Translations under genes and position numbers: made by a program
From: Oribacterium asaccharolyticum ACB7
Lineage (GTDB): Bacteria; Bacillota; Clostridia; Lachnospirales; Lachnospiraceae
Reading direction: 5' to 3'
NCBI RefSeq assembly: GCF_000238075.1
Contig: NZ_JH414505.1
Coordinates: 405,904 to 469,903 of the forward strand
DNA: 64,000 nt
Part shown: one piece after another, positions 50,069 through 59,488 of the stretch
Position numbering within the stretch: position 1 is the first letter of the stretch
How the letters are laid out: every line of letters starts with the position of its first letter
Notes under the pieces: model-generated
The model's input: the letters and a program-made list of their open reading frames with translations, nothing else
Database searches by the model: none
Told to the model about the DNA's origin: nothing

Positions 50069-51100
50069 TCAGTCCAAAACCCTGTATTCCTTCATAACCT
50101 CTCCATCTTGGAAGATAACGGGTTTTGCCGTAAGCCCGTCCGCATCCTTATCATAGTAGCCCATCAGATAGTCATTTACCTCTTGTAAAGAAGAAAACTC
50201 ATCTACCTGGTAGGGCAGTTCAAAGGCCAGCTTCTCGATAAACAAGAACTTATCACCGTCCTGTACCAAAACGCCGACATGTCCGATAAACTCCTGCACC
50301 TTATTCAGTCCATCATCCATGGTCATAAAGACGGAAATCATGTGCATCTTATCATTGTGGAAGGAAATTTCTTTCTCTTTCCAGGATTGAACGATATCCG
50401 CGGATAAGACAGCCGTGTCTTTTGTATTTTCCACATCGATATAGGAAAAAACAGTATCATAGTTCTTCTTTGCCTCTCCGGTAAAGATTTTTTTCGCGGA
50501 AATGGCATCAAAGTCGGAGAAAAGCATGGTCGTTTCCCCCGGAGTCGGATTTCCTACGGTAATAAAGTCTCCCATCAGGGAGAACGCGGTGATTCTGCAG
50601 TTCCGTCCGACATATCCTCCCTTATCCAGCCAGGCATCTACGAGTTTATCACTGTCCAGGCTCGGAAATCCGGCGTCAATCGTAGTCATCTCCTGTACCA
50701 GGTTCTCTTTTCCCACTGCGTTATTGTATTCGTCCACTGCGGCAAAAAAAGACTTGATTTTATCCTCCTTAAGTCCGGCATTCTTTAAAGCCGCTTCCAC
50801 CCTCTCTCTTGTTTCCGTATCCACCAGATTGGAATACTTCAACTTGAGCTTAGCCTTACTGATTGGAGCATCGGACTCCCCCGCTCCCGCACGACTGTCT
50901 GTTTCCATTACCGTTTCTTCGTTCTTTTCAGACTTTTCCGAAGACTCCGCCTTCTCACTTTCCTTCACTTCTGCTTTTTCTGTCGCTTCGTTACTTGTAT
51001 TTTCTTTCGTATTGCCGGCTTGGTTTCCGCAAGCAGCCAATGCAAGTGATAATCCCAAGAGGGGAATCCATAATTTCTTTTTCAAAATGCTTGTCCTCAC
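50069..51100 (-). CDS. DUF4300 lipoprotein
   Basis: 343 residues. Signal peptide MRTSILKKKLWIPLLGLSLA ending in a lipobox LAAC; a Glu/Lys/Ser-rich low-complexity linker of about 50 residues follows. The globular part starts KLKLKYSNLVDTETRERVEA and includes GRNCRITAFSLMGDFITVG, IGHVGVLVQDGDKFLFIEKL and AFELPYQVDEFSSLQEVNDY, matching DUF4300. Anchored on the outer face of the membrane; activity unknown. The HVGVLxxxxDxxxFIEKL pattern suggests a peptidase-like or papain-like fold, but no catalytic set can be asserted. Stands alone between the tRNAs and a MITE-like element. Confidence 0.8.
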   Translation of the reverse strand: MRTSILKKKLWIPLLGLSLALAACGNQAGNTKENTSNEATEKAEVKESEKAESSEKSEKNEETVMETDSRAGAGESDAPISKAKLKLKYSNLVDTETRERVEAALKNAGLKEDKIKSFFAAVDEYNNAVGKENLVQEMTTIDAGFPSLDSDKLVDAWLDKGGYVGRNCRITAFSLMGDFITVGNPTPGETTMLFSDFDAISAKKIFTGEAKKNYDTVFSYIDVENTKDTAVLSADIVQSWKEKEISFHNDKMHMISVFMTMDDGLNKVQEFIGHVGVLVQDGDKFLFIEKLAFELPYQVDEFSSLQEVNDYLMGYYDKDADGLTAKPVIFQDGEVMKEYRVLD

Positions 51101-51194
51101 TTTCTATTTGTGCTCAGTTGCTACTATATAAAACGGAAGACAAAATCCTAGAACTATTTTCTTAATTCTTTCTCTCATTTTATAAATAGAAAAA

Positions 51195-51535
51195 GGGCTG
51201 TAAAAAACGAGATATCACACGCTTTGCGCACGATACTCGTTATGAATCAAAATAATAAATAGATTTTCGGCAATATAGGTCTAAATGAGGGGTAGTCTGA
51301 GCCCGATACTTGCGAAAAACAAGAGAATCGAAGTTTTTCGCGTAGTATCCGTAAGGACAGACTTTTCATCAGAAAAGTCGTCCTGTTACAGACCAACTTC
51401 CGAAGGAAGTTACTTTTCGAAGCAAAGTGAGCAGTGGTTAACAAAACCACTGCTCAGTCAGGAGAAGCTAGCGAAAGCGTGCCCCAAATTTAGACCTATA
51501 TTGCTTGGAAAACTATTTTGATTTTTTTACAGCCC
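51195..51535. mobile_element. MITE-like element with long inverted ends and internal hairpins
   Basis: Ends: GGGCTGTAAAAAA at 51195 and its complement ending at 51535; both ends also share ATCAAAATA and GCAATATAGGTCTAAAT in inverted orientation. The left end is split by a 36-bp insert that carries a short palindromic repeat. The interior has hairpins, including GAGCAGTGGTT/AACCACTGCTC and AACTTCC/GGAAGTT. No protein is encoded. GGGCTGT ends resemble insertion-sequence termini. The remainder of the 51101-51544 gap shows nothing else. Confidence 0.75.
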
Positions 51536-51544
51536 CTTGCTGTC

Positions 51545-53026
51545 TTATTTCTTCGGATAGAAACCGGACGGCTCTTCCTTCAGATTGATATAGATGTTCT
51601 TCATCTGTGTGTAGTGCTCTAAGATTACCTTATGCGTCTCTCTTCCCACACCGGAGGTCTTCACGCCGCCAAACGGTGCTCCTGCGGGTATAGCATTGTA
51701 AGTATTGATCCAAATTCGTCCCGTCTCAATGCCTCTGGCCACACGCATTGCTCTGTTGATGTCTCTTGTCCAAACCGCTCCGCCAAGACCGTACTCGGAG
51801 TCGTTTGCCATGGCAATCACTTCTTCCTCGGTCTTAAACTTAATCACTACCGCAACCGGCCCGAAGATTTCCTCTCTGGCTGCACGCATCGAATTGTCCA
51901 CATTGATAAGAAGTGTCGGACGATAGAAGGCGCCCTTACTCAGTTCTCCTTCATCAAAGACTCTTCCGCCGCAGGCAATCTTCGCTCCGTCCTGCACCGC
52001 AATATCTACACAGGACTGAATCTTCTGTACCTGCTTTGCATTAATCTGTGCTCCCATCTGCGTGTCCGCTTCCAACGGATTTCCGACCTTAACCTTGTTA
52101 AACTGCTCCACTGCCGCTTCCACAAATTTGTCGTAAATATCCTCATGGACAAATACACGGGAACCCGCACAGCATACCTGACCCTGGTTAAAGAGGATTC
52201 CGAGCTGCAATCCGTCAATTGCCATATCGAAATCACAATCCGGGAAAACGATATTAGCCGACTTTCCGCCAAGCTCCAAGGTTGCCGGAATCAAGCGGTC
52301 CGCCGCCGCCTTTGCCACGCTGTATCCCACCTCTGTAGAGCCTGTAAAAGCAAGCTTTCTGAAGCCTTTATGCTCCAGCATATACTGGCCGGACTTGGAT
52401 CCGGAGCCGGAAATGACATTAATCACACCCTTCGGTACGATATCTTTTATCAGCTTCATCAGCTCCAGTACACTCAGCGGTGTGGAAGAGCTGGTCTTTA
52501 ATACGCTGCAGCAACCGGACGCAAGTACCGGCGCAAGCTTCCATGCCGCCATTAAGAAGGGGAAGTTCCAAGGTACAATCTGTCCCACGACCCCGATTGG
52601 CTCATGGATAATAAGGGAAAGGGTATTTTCATCGAAGAAGGTTGCAGAATCCTCTTCCGTACGAATTGCTCCGGCAAAGTAGCGGAAATGGTCTGCCGCC
52701 AAGGGAACATCTACAGCAAGAGTCTCTCTTACCGGCTTACCGTTATCCATACTTTCCACTCTGGCCAAATGCTCTTTATTGGCATCGATAATATCCGCAA
52801 TGTCCAGTAGAATCTTGGAGCGGCTTACCTTATCCAGCTTCTTCCAGGATGCAAAGGCTTTCCATGCACAAGATACTGCGCGGTCCACGTCTTCTCTCGT
52901 AGCTTCCGCAACCTCCGCAAGAACTTCGCCGGTCGCCGGGGAATAGGTTTTAAATCTAGCCTTATCCGAACTTTCGCAAAATGCACCGTCAATAAACAGT
53001 CCATAAAATTGATCTAATTTTTCCAT
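51545..53026 (-). CDS. NAD-dependent aldehyde dehydrogenase
   Basis: 493 residues, standard ALDH length. Rossmann domain with IVPWNFPFLMAAWKLAPVLA, GSGSKSGQYML, TGSTEVGYSVAKAAAD, catalytic Glu in ATLELGGKSANIVFPDCDFD, and catalytic Cys in NQGQVCCAGSRVFVHEDIYD. C-terminal GPVAVVIKFKTEEEVIAMAN and PFGGVKTSGVGRETHK. Oxidises an aldehyde to the acid; AldA/betaine-aldehyde or phenylacetaldehyde-type by pattern, substrate unknown. No coupled alcohol dehydrogenase nearby. A/T-rich upstream region with palindromic repeats. It stands as a single-gene unit. Confidence 0.93.
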   Translation of the reverse strand: MEKLDQFYGLFIDGAFCESSDKARFKTYSPATGEVLAEVAEATREDVDRAVSCAWKAFASWKKLDKVSRSKILLDIADIIDANKEHLARVESMDNGKPVRETLAVDVPLAADHFRYFAGAIRTEEDSATFFDENTLSLIIHEPIGVVGQIVPWNFPFLMAAWKLAPVLASGCCSVLKTSSSTPLSVLELMKLIKDIVPKGVINVISGSGSKSGQYMLEHKGFRKLAFTGSTEVGYSVAKAAADRLIPATLELGGKSANIVFPDCDFDMAIDGLQLGILFNQGQVCCAGSRVFVHEDIYDKFVEAAVEQFNKVKVGNPLEADTQMGAQINAKQVQKIQSCVDIAVQDGAKIACGGRVFDEGELSKGAFYRPTLLINVDNSMRAAREEIFGPVAVVIKFKTEEEVIAMANDSEYGLGGAVWTRDINRAMRVARGIETGRIWINTYNAIPAGAPFGGVKTSGVGRETHKVILEHYTQMKNIYINLKEEPSGFYPKK

Positions 53027-53089
53027 GATAGAATCTCCTTTTTCATAATAATGATTTCATAAGCTTCCAAAAAGCTTTTATTCTTTACG

Positions 53090-53165
53090 AGTATCGCTTG
53101 CCGAGCATGCGGTATCTCTTTTTTTTCATTCATAACGAGTATCATGCATAAAGCGTGCGTCTCGT
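53090..53165. repeat. Two short palindromic repeats upstream of the aldehyde dehydrogenase gene
   Basis: ACGAGTATCGCTTGCCGAGC at about 53096 and ACGAGTATCATGCATAAAGC at about 53136 start two versions of a ~38-bp imperfect palindrome ending near TATCTC or GTCTCGTTT. A third copy lies in the MITE-like element (51209-51245, opposite orientation). The rest of the 53027-53357 gap is A/T-rich with a doubled TTGACTATT and no gene. Confidence 0.65.
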
Positions 53166-53357
53166 TTGGAATATGAAAGGATTGTATCATAGAAAATCTT
53201 ATAATTAGTCTATTCTAATTTGTGAAATTCTTCTAAAGTTTGACTATTTTTTGACTATTTATTCTATAATTTTTATACAAAGTTAATAAATATAAAAATT
53301 TTCCCTCTGCTTTCCAAAAAAAATTTGCCAACTCACTGCCTATCCGACTTCCGGGCG

Positions 53358-55331
53358 TTACGGCATTCTGGATGCGGAACAGGTAAAGTAAAGAATCTGT
53401 CTCTTTTCGGAAAGACCGTCTAAAAGAGCAAGTCCCCTTTCTCCTTTTTCATCATCAAAATGGCTGTAAGGGTCATCCAGGAATAGTACAGCCTTTCCGT
53501 CCGGAAACATCGCATCAAAAATAGCAAGTTTCATCGCAAAACGGCACAAATCCTGCAAGCCCTCACTCAGGTAGGCCAAGCTTCTCCGCATTCCTCCCTC
53601 GATAAATTCAATTTCAAGGTCATTTGTGATGGCGAATTGCATCTTGGTCTTTGTTAATTCTTGAAAATATTTCGTGAAAGCGGAAAGAATCGGGCCTCTG
53701 TACTCTGATGCAAAGGCATCCTTTGCCTTTTCCAGATAGTCCTTGGTTTGCTGCAGGATATGAATTCGTTCTTCCATAGCCTGTCGTTCTTCCCGAACAG
53801 CTTGAAGCGTTCTTTCCTGTTCGGAAAGAGCCTTAAGAATCTCCACCCTGTCTTCTCTCTCTTCTCTCTTTTCCCGGATGTTGTCCTTCAGTAGCTCCTG
53901 TTCTTTTCGATGTCTTTCCAGCCTGCTTTGCGCCTCTTCCAAAGAAACAAAGTCCGCCACGGAATTCTCTACGGTTTTCTTATTTTCTCCCTGTGCCAAA
54001 AAGGCGGAAAGCGCTTCCTGCCTTTCCTTCTCTTCCGCTTCCAAAGAAAGCATCTCTTCTACCTTATGATAGTGGGAGAGCAGTTCCTCCAAAGACGAGA
54101 GACGGAGCGACTCTTCCTTTCCTCTCTTCTCTTCTTCCGCAAGGCGTCTTCCCAGATAAGCGTTTCTTCTCTCCCTTTCTCCATAGTAAATGGCAAAAGC
54201 AATCGCAAAAAGGAGAATGGCGATTAATAGCGAAAGGCTTCCCGGTACCGGCAGATTTCCCCCGCTGATTTTAAAGAAAAAGAGAAGCAAAAAGGCAAGT
54301 GCCGTCACGGACAAAATATAAATCAAAGGGTTTCTTCTTTCCCTTTCTTCAGTTTCCTTCCCTGAAGAAGCTTCTTCCTTCGGTTTCTCCGCCTCCTTCT
54401 TTAAAGCATTAATCTTGGACTTCAATTCCTGCAGTTCTTCCTTCCACAGTCTGTCCTGTTCTTCCTCGCTCAAGCTCTCCAAGCGATTCTGATAGTACCA
54501 TTTCTTCGCATTTTCATAACGATAATGGGCTTTTTCCAATTCTTCCTGCAGCTTCTGGTATTCTACCTTTTTCCCCAGCGCTTCCTTTTCAAGGATTCCC
54601 TTTTGAACCTCCTCTTCCAGCCTTTCCTCTTCCTTTGTTTTCTCTTTCCATTGCTCTTCCAGGGAGAGGACTTCCTCTTCCAGAGAAAGCACCGCTTCCT
54701 CTTCCTCTTTCTTTCTGTAAAGAGATGCGGAGAGACTTTCTTCCTCCATTTTTTTCTTAAAAATCGCGCCGGTCCGTCGATTGGGAGAAAGCGCATTAAT
54801 GGCATCCTTCAAGGTATTCTGTACCTTTTGGAACTTCTGCATATCCTCCCGGTCATCCGAAACATTGCCGAGCTTCGCGTGAATACTGGAGTTAAACCGT
54901 AAGGAAAGATCCTCGTGACTGATCATACATACCTTCTGAAAGGCTTCGCTGTCTAACGAAAAAATTTCCTCTCCGATATTCTCACTGTAGTCTTTACTTT
55001 CTTTTCCGCCTTCCTCTAAGAGGCGAAAGCTGTCTTCCGCCTTTCTTAAGCCGAAGCTTCGCTCCAAAATATAATTTTTTCCCTTCTCCTGAAAATGAAT
55101 ATTTCCGCCAAAATTTCCGCCCTGAAAAGGCATGAAATGCTTTCTTTCATTTTCAAGAATATCCTGTTTTCTTTCTCCGGACAAACCGTAAAACATGATA
55201 TGGAAAAAATGCATTAAGGTGGTTTTTCCCTCCCCGTTTTCCCAGAGATAAGGGTTCAACGCATCCGAAAAGGAGAAGTCCTTCTCCTTCCACTTTCCAA
55301 ATTGTGCAATATGACAAGATTTGATAATCAT
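53358..55331 (-). CDS. YhaN/SbcC-like AAA ATPase with central membrane helices
   Basis: 657 residues. N-terminal Walker A ENGEGKTTLMHFFHIMFYGL in an SMC/Rad50-type nucleotide-binding half (MIIKSCHIAQFGKWKEKDFS), long charged coiled coil, then two hydrophobic segments in the middle (LIYILSVTALAFLLLFFF and SLSLLIAILLFAIAFAIYYG), a second coiled coil, and the C-terminal half with signature-like YLSEGLQDLCRFAMKLAIF and Walker B VLFLDDPYSHFD. Central membrane helices inside the coiled coil are characteristic of YhaN rather than classical SbcC, which is longer and soluble. It overlaps the metallophosphoesterase gene by 4 bp, so the two form an Mre11-Rad50-like complex, perhaps at the membrane. Confidence 0.85.
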   Translation of the reverse strand: MIIKSCHIAQFGKWKEKDFSFSDALNPYLWENGEGKTTLMHFFHIMFYGLSGERKQDILENERKHFMPFQGGNFGGNIHFQEKGKNYILERSFGLRKAEDSFRLLEEGGKESKDYSENIGEEIFSLDSEAFQKVCMISHEDLSLRFNSSIHAKLGNVSDDREDMQKFQKVQNTLKDAINALSPNRRTGAIFKKKMEEESLSASLYRKKEEEEAVLSLEEEVLSLEEQWKEKTKEEERLEEEVQKGILEKEALGKKVEYQKLQEELEKAHYRYENAKKWYYQNRLESLSEEEQDRLWKEELQELKSKINALKKEAEKPKEEASSGKETEERERRNPLIYILSVTALAFLLLFFFKISGGNLPVPGSLSLLIAILLFAIAFAIYYGERERRNAYLGRRLAEEEKRGKEESLRLSSLEELLSHYHKVEEMLSLEAEEKERQEALSAFLAQGENKKTVENSVADFVSLEEAQSRLERHRKEQELLKDNIREKREEREDRVEILKALSEQERTLQAVREERQAMEERIHILQQTKDYLEKAKDAFASEYRGPILSAFTKYFQELTKTKMQFAITNDLEIEFIEGGMRRSLAYLSEGLQDLCRFAMKLAIFDAMFPDGKAVLFLDDPYSHFDDEKGERGLALLDGLSEKRQILYFTCSASRMP

Positions 55332-56560
55332 AATTCCTCCCCCTGCAGAAGCCCTATCCCCAGAAGGATAATCTTTTCTTTTTCTTCTTCACTCAAGCTT
55401 TCACTGTCACTGACCATACGGAGAAACTCTCCTTTCAGGCTCTTTTCATGCATAAAATCCTCTTTATGAAGCTTTAAGCGACACTCCTCTTTTATCTCTA
55501 CATAGGCATGATTTTCGCTTAATTGCTTCTCCAGATAGCGGAGATTTCGCTCTCCCTCAGGGCTTTTTTCTCCTTTTAAAATAATCCTGAGACTGTCCTT
55601 TTCTCCTGCATTTTCCTCTCGAATCCTTTCCGTTATTTTCTCAAGAGCCTCTAAGCTTCCGTCTTCTTCGGAAAGCAGTACCTCGATAATACGAAACTCC
55701 CCATCCTTTAGCGGAACAAATTCCGTGCGGATTTCCTTATTCTGCTCGTTAATTTCCAGATAATAAAAGCCTTTTTCTCCTTCTTCGTCAAATCCTCTTC
55801 CCTGCAGGCAACCGGGATAGAGGTAGCGGAGTGCACCGAATCTGCCCTCTTCCCTCTTATGGATATGTCCGAGTGCCAGGTAGTGAATCGGATATTTGCT
55901 CAGCGCCCTTAGAGAAATACCGTCTTCCGTTTGCACTGCCTCCGGCGTCCTCTCGGAGCTAGCTTTCTCTTCCGACGTCTCTTTGGAAACGGAGGACTCC
56001 CTTAGCATGCCGTGTAACATAAGTAGGTTACAATCTTCTTCCTTGAAATTCCAAATCCCCTGCGCAGGCTCTTCCTTTTCCGGGAAACAGTTCATCCCCT
56101 CCTCCAAAGCCTGCTCCTCCTCTTCTTCGGAATCAAAGAAGTAGTTCTCTTCTTCCTGCTCTCCTCTCCCGTAAAATTCCTGCCCCGCAAGAACAAGCTT
56201 TTCATTTAAGCGGTATTTTTTCCCTTCATGGGAGAAAAGAAACAAGTTTTTCGGGAGATGCTCCTGGAAAAGAAAAGTATTTTTTGTATCATGGTTTCCC
56301 CTTAGATAAAAAAAGGAAATTTCGGGATTTTTCCTGATAGAAGAAAGGAAAATATCCATGGTGGAACGGGAAACTACGGGGCTGTCAAACAAATCTCCCG
56401 CGATTAAAACCGCCTGCACCCTTTTTTCCGCCCCGAAGTCCAAAAGTTTATTCCATGCCAGGAGCAGTCCCTGTCTCCTCTCTTCCGCCTCTTCTTTGGA
56501 AAAGCGCGACGAAAAAGTAGTATCCAAATGTAAATCCGCCGTATGTATCAAACGCACCAT
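55328..56560 (-). CDS. YhaO/SbcD-like metallophosphoesterase nuclease
   Basis: 410 residues. Metallophosphoesterase motifs: VRLIHTADLHLDTTFSSRFS (D-x-H), AVLIAGDLFDSPVVSRSTMD (GD), FFYLRGNHDTKNTFLFQEHL (GNHD), LLMLHGMLRES, and ALGHIHKREEG (GHxH). The full set needed for a two-metal centre is present. An acidic Glu-rich insert follows the GNHD region. I chose the ATG at 56560 (MVRLIHTAD) behind GGAAAGGAC. It forms the nuclease partner of the following AAA ATPase. Probably acts in DNA end processing; the membrane segments of the partner suggest an envelope-associated function. Follows hydF by 37 bp on the same transcript. Confidence 0.87.
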   Translation of the reverse strand: MVRLIHTADLHLDTTFSSRFSKEEAEERRQGLLLAWNKLLDFGAEKRVQAVLIAGDLFDSPVVSRSTMDIFLSSIRKNPEISFFYLRGNHDTKNTFLFQEHLPKNLFLFSHEGKKYRLNEKLVLAGQEFYGRGEQEEENYFFDSEEEEEQALEEGMNCFPEKEEPAQGIWNFKEEDCNLLMLHGMLRESSVSKETSEEKASSERTPEAVQTEDGISLRALSKYPIHYLALGHIHKREEGRFGALRYLYPGCLQGRGFDEEGEKGFYYLEINEQNKEIRTEFVPLKDGEFRIIEVLLSEEDGSLEALEKITERIREENAGEKDSLRIILKGEKSPEGERNLRYLEKQLSENHAYVEIKEECRLKLHKEDFMHEKSLKGEFLRMVSDSESLSEEEKEKIILLGIGLLQGEEL

Positions 56561-56597
56561 GAAAAGTCCTTTCCTCTCCTTACTCTGCTCTCCCTTA

Positions 56598-57926
56598 CTA
56601 CAGCATCGCAACTGCCCGGTCTAAAATCCCGTTCATCTTTGCCATAGCAAGACCATAATTGCAAATAGGAATTCCCTTGTCCAGAAAATCCCGATATCTG
56701 GATTGTACTTCTCTTTCGCTAAGCATACAAGCACCGCAATGAATCATAAGCTTTAGTTCTTTCTGTTTCTCTTCGGAAAGAAAGCCCTTCCCCTCCGTAA
56801 AAACAAAGTCCAGCTTCTTTCCGCTGTACTTTTCCAGCATCTTGGGAAGCTTCACCGTGCCGATGTCTCCGCACTGCCTATGGTGCGTACAGCCTTCCGC
56901 AATATAAATCTTATCTCCCTCCTCCAGAGAATCCAAAACCGCACAGCCCTCTAAAGCATAAGACAAAAAGCCCTTGTACCTTGCCATCAGAATGGAAAAG
57001 GAGGTCAAGGGAACCGCCTTCTCCAGGATGCACTCTACCTCTTTAAAGGCCTGAGAATCCGTCACAACAAGCTTTACCTTTCCCTTTAAACTCTCCATAA
57101 TCGTCTTTAATTCTTCCGGCTGCGCAACAAGCGGAATCGCATGGTAATCGAGAAGATCCCGTATTGCCATTTGCTGCGGTAAAATGAGCCTTCCTTTCGG
57201 CGCCGACTCATCAATCGGGCTTACGAGAACGATATAATCCCCCGCTTCCACAAGGCCCGAAAAAAGTCTCCTTTCTTTTTGTTTCGGAAGAAAGACTCCC
57301 AGTGCACTTTTTATTTCTTCGATGCCCTCTAAGCTTAGTCCGGAGGAAGACCGGACTTCCAAAATGCCATACTTTGTTTTTTCTTCCCGCAGAATTTTAA
57401 TGACTATCTGAAGTGCTTCCCGTTCCGCTTCGGATAGCCTGTCCACCTGACTGAAAATCAGCATGACGGGGATATCTTCCTCCCGGAAATCGGCCAAGAG
57501 CGCTCTTTCCCGCTCCGGAAGAAGAAACTGTTCCCTTTTCAAAGCTTTAAGCAATCGAAAAACAGGGGGCTTCCCACTATCAAGCCCCCTTTGTAAAAAC
57601 GAGGCATTTTCCTCCAGAAAGACCTTCGCGGACAAAACAAGCAGTGCAATATCCGTCTCCCGAATCACCTCTTTACTGCGCGCGACACGCATTTCTCCAA
57701 GACTCCCCTCGTCATCGATTCCCGGGGTGTCAATGAGAAGCACCGGTCCAAGGGGTAAGATTTCCATGGCTTTTCGCACAGGGTCTGTTGTTGTTCCGGG
57801 CGTCTCCGAAACGAGGGAAACCGGCTGTCCCGCAATGGCATTAATCAGGCTCGATTTTCCCGCGTTTCTCCTCCCGAAGAAGCCGATATGGATTCGCTCA
57901 CTCTGCGGTGTATCCTGCAAGCTCAT
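56598..57926 (-). CDS. hydF: [FeFe]-hydrogenase H-cluster maturation GTPase HydF
   Basis: 442 residues. Era/TrmE-like G domain: IGFFGRRNAGKSSLINAIAG (G1), ETPGTTTDPV (G2), LLIDTPGIDDEGSLGE (G3), MLIFSQVDRLSEAE (N/SQVD at the G4 position). The C-terminal part has the [4Fe-4S] ligand set of HydF: EGCTHHRQCGDIGTVKLP and the later MIHCGACM, then CNYGLAMAKMNGILDRA. It is the scaffold that carries the 2Fe precursor and passes it to apo-HydA. G4 reads SQVD rather than the canonical NKxD, which is common in HydF. Placed after hydG in the same operon. Confidence 0.94.
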   Translation of the reverse strand: MSLQDTPQSERIHIGFFGRRNAGKSSLINAIAGQPVSLVSETPGTTTDPVRKAMEILPLGPVLLIDTPGIDDEGSLGEMRVARSKEVIRETDIALLVLSAKVFLEENASFLQRGLDSGKPPVFRLLKALKREQFLLPERERALLADFREEDIPVMLIFSQVDRLSEAEREALQIVIKILREEKTKYGILEVRSSSGLSLEGIEEIKSALGVFLPKQKERRLFSGLVEAGDYIVLVSPIDESAPKGRLILPQQMAIRDLLDYHAIPLVAQPEELKTIMESLKGKVKLVVTDSQAFKEVECILEKAVPLTSFSILMARYKGFLSYALEGCAVLDSLEEGDKIYIAEGCTHHRQCGDIGTVKLPKMLEKYSGKKLDFVFTEGKGFLSEEKQKELKLMIHCGACMLSEREVQSRYRDFLDKGIPICNYGLAMAKMNGILDRAVAML

Positions 57927-58039
57927 AGTTCCTCCTTAAATGAAGATCATTGAGTTAAACTTTCTTCATTTTGCATTGCCATATGGGGACACGCAAAAAT
58001 AAGAAATATGATCTTTCTAAAATGGCTCCTCTACTGAAC

Positions 58040-59488
58040 TTAAAAATAGAAGTCTCTCTTGTTTGATTTGTAGATACTCTTAATATGCTCCCCGGCAATT
58101 CTGCTCCGGTTTGCATTCGGAATGGTCGCAAGCTCTTTCTCGATAAGCTCTTCTCCGCATTTTCCGGTTTCGGGACTTGCATAGTCGGTCAGGTACTCTG
58201 CCAAGGTCATTAAGGCATTCGGGTGACAGCAGTTTTGAATCTGTCCTGATTTGCAAAGTGCCATAAAGCGGTCACCGGTTCTTCCCTCTCTGTAGCAAGC
58301 CGTGCAGAAGGAGGGAATATAGCCGAGATCCATGAGCCACTTTACGACCTCATCCAAGGTTCTTTGGTCGGAAACGTCAAACTGCTCCGTATCATGCGGC
58401 CTTTCCTGATCCGTATAGCCGCCAACCGAGGTTCTGGACGCACCGGAAATCTGGGAAATCCCCATAGAAAGTGCTTTCTTTCGCACTTCTTCGGACTCTC
58501 TTGTGGAAATAATCATGCCGGTATAGGGTACGGCAATCCGGATGCAGGCAATAATTTTCGAGAAAATCTCATCGTCAATCCCGTTATCAAATTGCGTCGG
58601 ATCGATGTCGTCCGCCTTCTTCAGTCTCGGTACGGAAATCGTGTGCGGTCCAACACCGTGCACCGCTTCCAAGTGCTCCGCATGCATGAGAAGTCCTGCA
58701 AATTCATAGCGATATTTGTCGAGTCCGAAGAGCACGCCGATTCCCACATCGTCGATTCCCCCTTCCATGGCTCTGTCCATAGCCTCCGTATGATAACGGT
58801 AGTCGTGTTTCGGTCCTGTGGGGTGAAGTTCTTCATAAGCCTTCTTATGGTAGGTCTCCTGGAAGAGGATATACGTTCCGATTCCGGCCTCCTTTAACTT
58901 TCTATAGTTCTCCACCGTGGTTGCGGCAATATTGACATTGACTCTGCGAATGTCTCCATTTTTATGATGAATACTGTAAATGGTCTTGATGCTCTCTAAA
59001 ATATATTCAATCGGGTTATGTACCGGGTCCTCTCCTGCCTCAAGAGCCAGTCTTTTATGCCCCATATCCTGTAAGGCAATGACTTCCTGTCTGATTTCCT
59101 CCTGCGTGAGCTTTCTTCTTGCAATGGTCTTGTTTTTCGCATGATACGGGCAATAGGTACAGCCGTTCACACAGTAGTTGGAAAGGTAGAGCGGGGCAAA
59201 AAGCACGATACGATTTCCGTAAAAGGCCAGCTTAATCTCTTCCGCAAGTTTGATCATTTTTTCATTCAAATCCGGAATTTCACAGGCCAAAAGGACAGAG
59301 GCTTCTCTATGGTTCAGTCCTCCGCAATGTAAGCTTCCGTTTGGATTGTAAATGGGTTTTGCTTTTTCTAAAATAGATTCGATATAGGCTCTGTCGTTCT
59401 TCTTCTCGTCCGCAAAACGAAGAGTCTCAAGAATTTCCTCATGAGAAATGAATTCTTCCGCTTGTAAAGATTTTGGATTGTAGTTCAT
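58040..59488 (-). CDS. hydG: [FeFe]-hydrogenase maturase HydG (radical SAM tyrosine lyase)
   Basis: 482 residues. Radical SAM CX3CX2C is LSNYCVNGCTYCPYHAKNKT (Cys106, Cys110, Cys113). Further typical segments: GHKRLALEAGEDPVHNPIEY, YHKKAYEELHPTGPKHDYRY, DDVGIGVLFGLDKYRYEFAG, and the C-terminal auxiliary-cluster motif CTACYREGRTGDRFMALCKS ending GQIQNCCHPNA. HydG splits tyrosine to give CO and cyanide bound to iron for the H-cluster. The Cys set is complete, so it is not the biosynthetic ThiH. I chose the ATG at 59488 behind GAAGGGAG. Operon: TM1266-type gene, hydE, hydG, hydF. Confidence 0.95.
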   Translation of the reverse strand: MNYNPKSLQAEEFISHEEILETLRFADEKKNDRAYIESILEKAKPIYNPNGSLHCGGLNHREASVLLACEIPDLNEKMIKLAEEIKLAFYGNRIVLFAPLYLSNYCVNGCTYCPYHAKNKTIARRKLTQEEIRQEVIALQDMGHKRLALEAGEDPVHNPIEYILESIKTIYSIHHKNGDIRRVNVNIAATTVENYRKLKEAGIGTYILFQETYHKKAYEELHPTGPKHDYRYHTEAMDRAMEGGIDDVGIGVLFGLDKYRYEFAGLLMHAEHLEAVHGVGPHTISVPRLKKADDIDPTQFDNGIDDEIFSKIIACIRIAVPYTGMIISTRESEEVRKKALSMGISQISGASRTSVGGYTDQERPHDTEQFDVSDQRTLDEVVKWLMDLGYIPSFCTACYREGRTGDRFMALCKSGQIQNCCHPNALMTLAEYLTDYASPETGKCGEELIEKELATIPNANRSRIAGEHIKSIYKSNKRDFYF

